Assembly (NCBI RefSeq): GCF_009176305.1
Contig: NZ_BLAJ01000001.1
Coordinates: forward strand, 434,001 to 498,000
DNA: 64,000 bases
Direction of reading: 5' to 3'
From: Martinezella dioscoreae
Lineage (GTDB): Bacteria > Pseudomonadota > Alphaproteobacteria > Rhizobiales > Rhizobiaceae
Shown one piece after another: positions 61,623 to 64,000 of the stretch; within the stretch, counting starts at the first letter, position 1, and the number at the start of each line of letters is the position of its first letter. The notes beneath the pieces were generated by a model that saw nothing but the letters and a program-made list of their open reading frames with translations, ran no database searches and was not told the DNA's origin. The translations under genes were made by a program, and so were the position numbers.

Positions 61623-62936
61623 TTATTCCGCCGCCTGGCGTGCCATCGGATTGTTCGGATGCGTCGTCCAGTTGGCATAGTTCGGATCGACGATCTTGCC
61701 GGTGCGCTTGTCGAGGGCGCCGGCCGGCAGTTCTTCCATGGTGATGCAGTTCTCGACCGGGCAGACGTTGACGCACAGATTGCAGCCGACGCATTCCTCT
61801 TCCATCACCTCGAAGCGCCTGACGCCATCGACCATGTTGGTGATCGCCTGATGCGAGGTGTCCTCGCAGGCGATGTGACAGCGGCCGCACTTGATGCAGG
61901 CATCCTGGTCGATCTTCGCTTTGGCGATGTAGTTGAGGTTCAGATACTGCCAGTCGGAGACATTCGGCACGGCGCGGGCGATAACATCGTCCAGAGTACG
62001 ATGTCCCTTCTCGTCCATCCAGTCGGAAAGGCCGGTAATCATCTCCTCGACGATCTTGAAGCCATAGGTCATGGCTGCCGTGCAGACCTGCACGTTGCCG
62101 GCGCCGAGCGCGAGGAATTCCGCTGCATCGCGCCAGGTGGTGATGCCGCCGATGCCCGATATCGGCAGGCCATAGGTTTCAGGATCGCGGGCTATCTCGG
62201 CCACCATGTTGAGCGCGATCGGCTTCACCGCCGGGCCGCAATAGCCGCCATGGCTGCCCTTGCCGCCGACAGTCGGGTTCGGAGCGAAATTGTCGAGATC
62301 GACCGAGACGATCGAGTTGATCGTATTGATCAGCGACACGGCATCGGTGCCGCCGGCCTTGGCGGCTCGGGCAGGTTTGCGGATATCGGTGATATTGGGC
62401 GTCAGCTTGGTGATGACGGGCATGCGCGTGTACTGCTTACACCAGCGCACGACCATTTCGATATATTCCGGCACCTGTCCGACTGCGGAACCCATGCCGC
62501 GCTCGGACATGCCGTGGGGACAGCCGAAATTGAGCTCGATGCCGTCGGCTTCCGTTTCCTCGACCAGCGGCAGGATCGCCTTCCAGGCATCCTCGACGCA
62601 GGGGACCATGATCGAGGCGATCAGCGCGCGATCCGGCCAGTTCTTCTTCACCTGCTTCATTTCGCGCAGGTTGGTATAGAGGTCGCGGTCGGTGATCAGC
62701 TCGATGTTGTTGAGACCGAGCAGACGTCGGTCGGCGCCCCAGATCGCGCCGTAGCGCGGGCCGTTGACGTTGACGACTGGTGGACCTTCTTCACCGAGCG
62801 TCTTCCAGACGACGCCGCCCCAGCCCGCCTTGAACGCGCGCTCGACGTTATAGGCCTTGTCGGTCGGCGGCGCGGAGGCCAGCCAGAACGGGTTCGGAGA
62901 CTTGATGCCAACGAAATTATTGCGGAGATCAGCCAT
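61623..62936 (-). CDS. preA: NAD-dependent dihydropyrimidine dehydrogenase subunit PreA
   Basis: 437 residues from the ATG at 62936 (AGGAG ahead). N-terminal FMN-binding TIM barrel (NNFVGIKSPNPFWLASAPPT onward), with the active-site Cys in NFGCPHGMSERGMG, and a C-terminal ferredoxin domain with two 4Fe-4S motifs, CIKCGRCHIAC and CVGCNLCVNVCPVENC. It reduces uracil and thymine with electrons relayed from PreT. It starts 13 bases after the preT stop, so the two form one operon. Confidence 0.97.
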   Translation of the reverse strand: MADLRNNFVGIKSPNPFWLASAPPTDKAYNVERAFKAGWGGVVWKTLGEEGPPVVNVNGPRYGAIWGADRRLLGLNNIELITDRDLYTNLREMKQVKKNWPDRALIASIMVPCVEDAWKAILPLVEETEADGIELNFGCPHGMSERGMGSAVGQVPEYIEMVVRWCKQYTRMPVITKLTPNITDIRKPARAAKAGGTDAVSLINTINSIVSVDLDNFAPNPTVGGKGSHGGYCGPAVKPIALNMVAEIARDPETYGLPISGIGGITTWRDAAEFLALGAGNVQVCTAAMTYGFKIVEEMITGLSDWMDEKGHRTLDDVIARAVPNVSDWQYLNLNYIAKAKIDQDACIKCGRCHIACEDTSHQAITNMVDGVRRFEVMEEECVGCNLCVNVCPVENCITMEELPAGALDKRTGKIVDPNYANWTTHPNNPMARQAAE

Positions 62937-62949
62937 ATCGGTTCTCCTT

Positions 62950-64000
62950 TCAGGCGACTGCAGCGGCCGGCGTGGCGGCAGCGAGCGCACGATTGATGGA
63001 TTCGGCCGCGTCGCGACCCTGTGCTACGGCCGAGACCGTCAGGTCGTCGCCGCCAGCCACGCAGTCGCCACCGGCCCATACGCCTTCGATCGAGGTCCGG
63101 CCTTCGCCATCGATGGCGATACGGCCGGATTCCATGCGCAGCGCGCCGAGGCCTGAGGCTTCGAACGTCTGGCCGATCGCCTTGAAGATCTGGTCGGCGG
63201 CAATGACGCCGACATCGCCGGTGCCAACGAGCTTGCCGTCACGCAGTTCGGTATATTCGACCTCGATGCCAGCGACCTTGCCGTCCTTGTCAAGGATGCG
63301 CTTCGGCGCGAGCCAATGGCGGATGATGACGCCCTTGGAGGCGGCCAGATCCTGCTCGAATTCCGAGGCGTTCATGTGTTCCTTGCCGCGGCGATAACAG
63401 ATCGTCACCTCTTCGGCGCCAAGCAGTTTTGCCTGCACGGCTGCGTCGATCGCGGTCATGCCACCGCCGAGAACGACGACGCGGCGGCCGATGGCGATAT
63501 CGGCCTTGTTGCTGGCCTGGCGCAGTTCGGCGATGTAGGCGACGGCATCAGCTACGCCCTCGAGATCCTCGCCTTCGGCGCGCAGCGCGTTGACGCCGGC
63601 TAGGCCGAGGCCGAGGAAGACGGCGTCATATTGCTGAGAGAGGTCGGAAAGGCTGAAATCGCGGCCGAGTGCCTGGCCGTTTTTCACCTCGATACCGCCG
63701 ATGGCGAGCACATAGTCGACTTCCTTTTGCGCGAAGTCGTCGACGGCCTTATAGGTTGCGATGCCATATTCATTCAGGCCGCCGGCCTTCTCGCGGGCAT
63801 CGAAGATGGTAACGTCATGACCCTTGACCGCAAGACGGTGTGCGCAGGCAAGACCGGCCGGACCGGCGCCGATGACGGCGATCTTCTTGCCGGTGGATTC
63901 GGCGCGCGTATAGAACTGCTTGTTCTCAGCCATCGCCGTATCGGTTGCATAGCGCTGCAGACGGCCAATCTCGACCGGGCGCTCCTCGGCAGTATTGCGC
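62950..64000 (-). CDS. preT: NAD-dependent dihydropyrimidine dehydrogenase subunit PreT, 5' end beyond window
   Basis: At least 349 residues are visible and the frame stays open to the right edge, so the gene continues beyond the window. The FAD-binding motif is VIGAGPAGLACAHRL and the NAD-binding one is VVVLGGGMTAIDAAVQAK. GVWAGGDCVAGGDDLTVSAVAQGRDAA is the conserved C-terminal FAD contact. The residues encoded at the edge (VEIGRLQRYATDTAM) match the linker following the PreT N-terminal Fe-S domain. PreT passes electrons from NADH to PreA. An ATG at 63933 is an internal Met, not the true start. Confidence 0.95.
   Translation of the reverse strand, partial: RNTAEERPVEIGRLQRYATDTAMAENKQFYTRAESTGKKIAVIGAGPAGLACAHRLAVKGHDVTIFDAREKAGGLNEYGIATYKAVDDFAQKEVDYVLAIGGIEVKNGQALGRDFSLSDLSQQYDAVFLGLGLAGVNALRAEGEDLEGVADAVAYIAELRQASNKADIAIGRRVVVLGGGMTAIDAAVQAKLLGAEEVTICYRRGKEHMNASEFEQDLAASKGVIIRHWLAPKRILDKDGKVAGIEVEYTELRDGKLVGTGDVGVIAADQIFKAIGQTFEASGLGALRMESGRIAIDGEGRTSIEGVWAGGDCVAGGDDLTVSAVAQGRDAAESINRALAAATPAAAVA

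Noticed and set aside
1..64000. CRISPR arrays, tRNA/rRNA genes, transposases, integrases, prophage
   Set aside because: No spaced direct-repeat array, no tRNA cloverleaf sequence, no rRNA sequence and no recognisable mobile-element protein was found by reading.

Overview
The window is a gene-dense, GC-rich piece of an alphaproteobacterial chromosome, most likely Rhizobium or a close relative in the Rhizobiaceae. The evidence is a ChpT/CtrA/SciP cell-cycle module with GANTC (CcrM-type) sites, an alphaproteobacterial RpoH, a neighbouring rkpK/lpsL pair, an EipA (DUF1134) protein, RIME-like palindromic intergenic repeats and a urease operon carrying extra genes of rhizobial type. No rRNA, tRNA, CRISPR array, transposase or prophage gene was recognised. 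Almost all genes look intact and vertically inherited.

Layout. 1-9.8 kb holds small metabolic and unassigned genes: a partial esterase, a membrane hypothetical, an EamA exporter, a RidA/VOC pair, methyltransferases, a flavin reductase, a GNAT protein, and the nucleotide-sugar genes lpsL and rkpK with an alpha/beta hydrolase. 10-18.6 kb holds housekeeping genes: purA, a 787-residue single-pass membrane protein of unknown function, rpoH, an RluD-type pseudouridine synthase, an rRNA methyltransferase of the SpoU type and a coiled-coil membrane protein. 18.8-23.6 kb is the envelope and cell-cycle block: eipA, chpT, a degenerate single-domain receiver, ctrA, a fliJ-like gene and sciP.

23.9-32.7 kb carries cysQ, then soxBDAG (heterotetrameric sarcosine oxidase) and a FAD/GcvT demethylating dehydrogenase, together a route from methylated glycines to glycine and methylene-tetrahydrofolate. 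33.0-38.7 kb is a complete branched-chain amino-acid ABC importer (livHMGF, a small membrane gene, and the binding protein). A D-2-hydroxyacid dehydrogenase follows.

40.0-47.7 kb is the urease locus ureD-A-(DUF1272)-B-(LprI-like)-(sialyltransferase-like)-C-(GGDEF)-E-F-G. A candidate sigma-54 promoter lies ahead of ureD. The sialyltransferase-like gene is the most unusual item in the window. 47.7-52.3 kb is an RND efflux pump with its adaptor.

52.7-64 kb is a reductive pyrimidine-degradation regulon: preT-preA (dihydropyrimidine dehydrogenase), hydA (dihydropyrimidinase), a beta-ureidopropionase-type hydrolase, an ABC importer (ATPase, two permeases, NMT1-type binding protein), a small SMR/EamA-like membrane protein, and a RutR-type regulator. 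A near-consensus RutR operator (60726-60741) sits in the divergent promoter region. Pyrimidine breakdown and urease both release ammonia, so much of the right half of the window deals with nitrogen scavenging.
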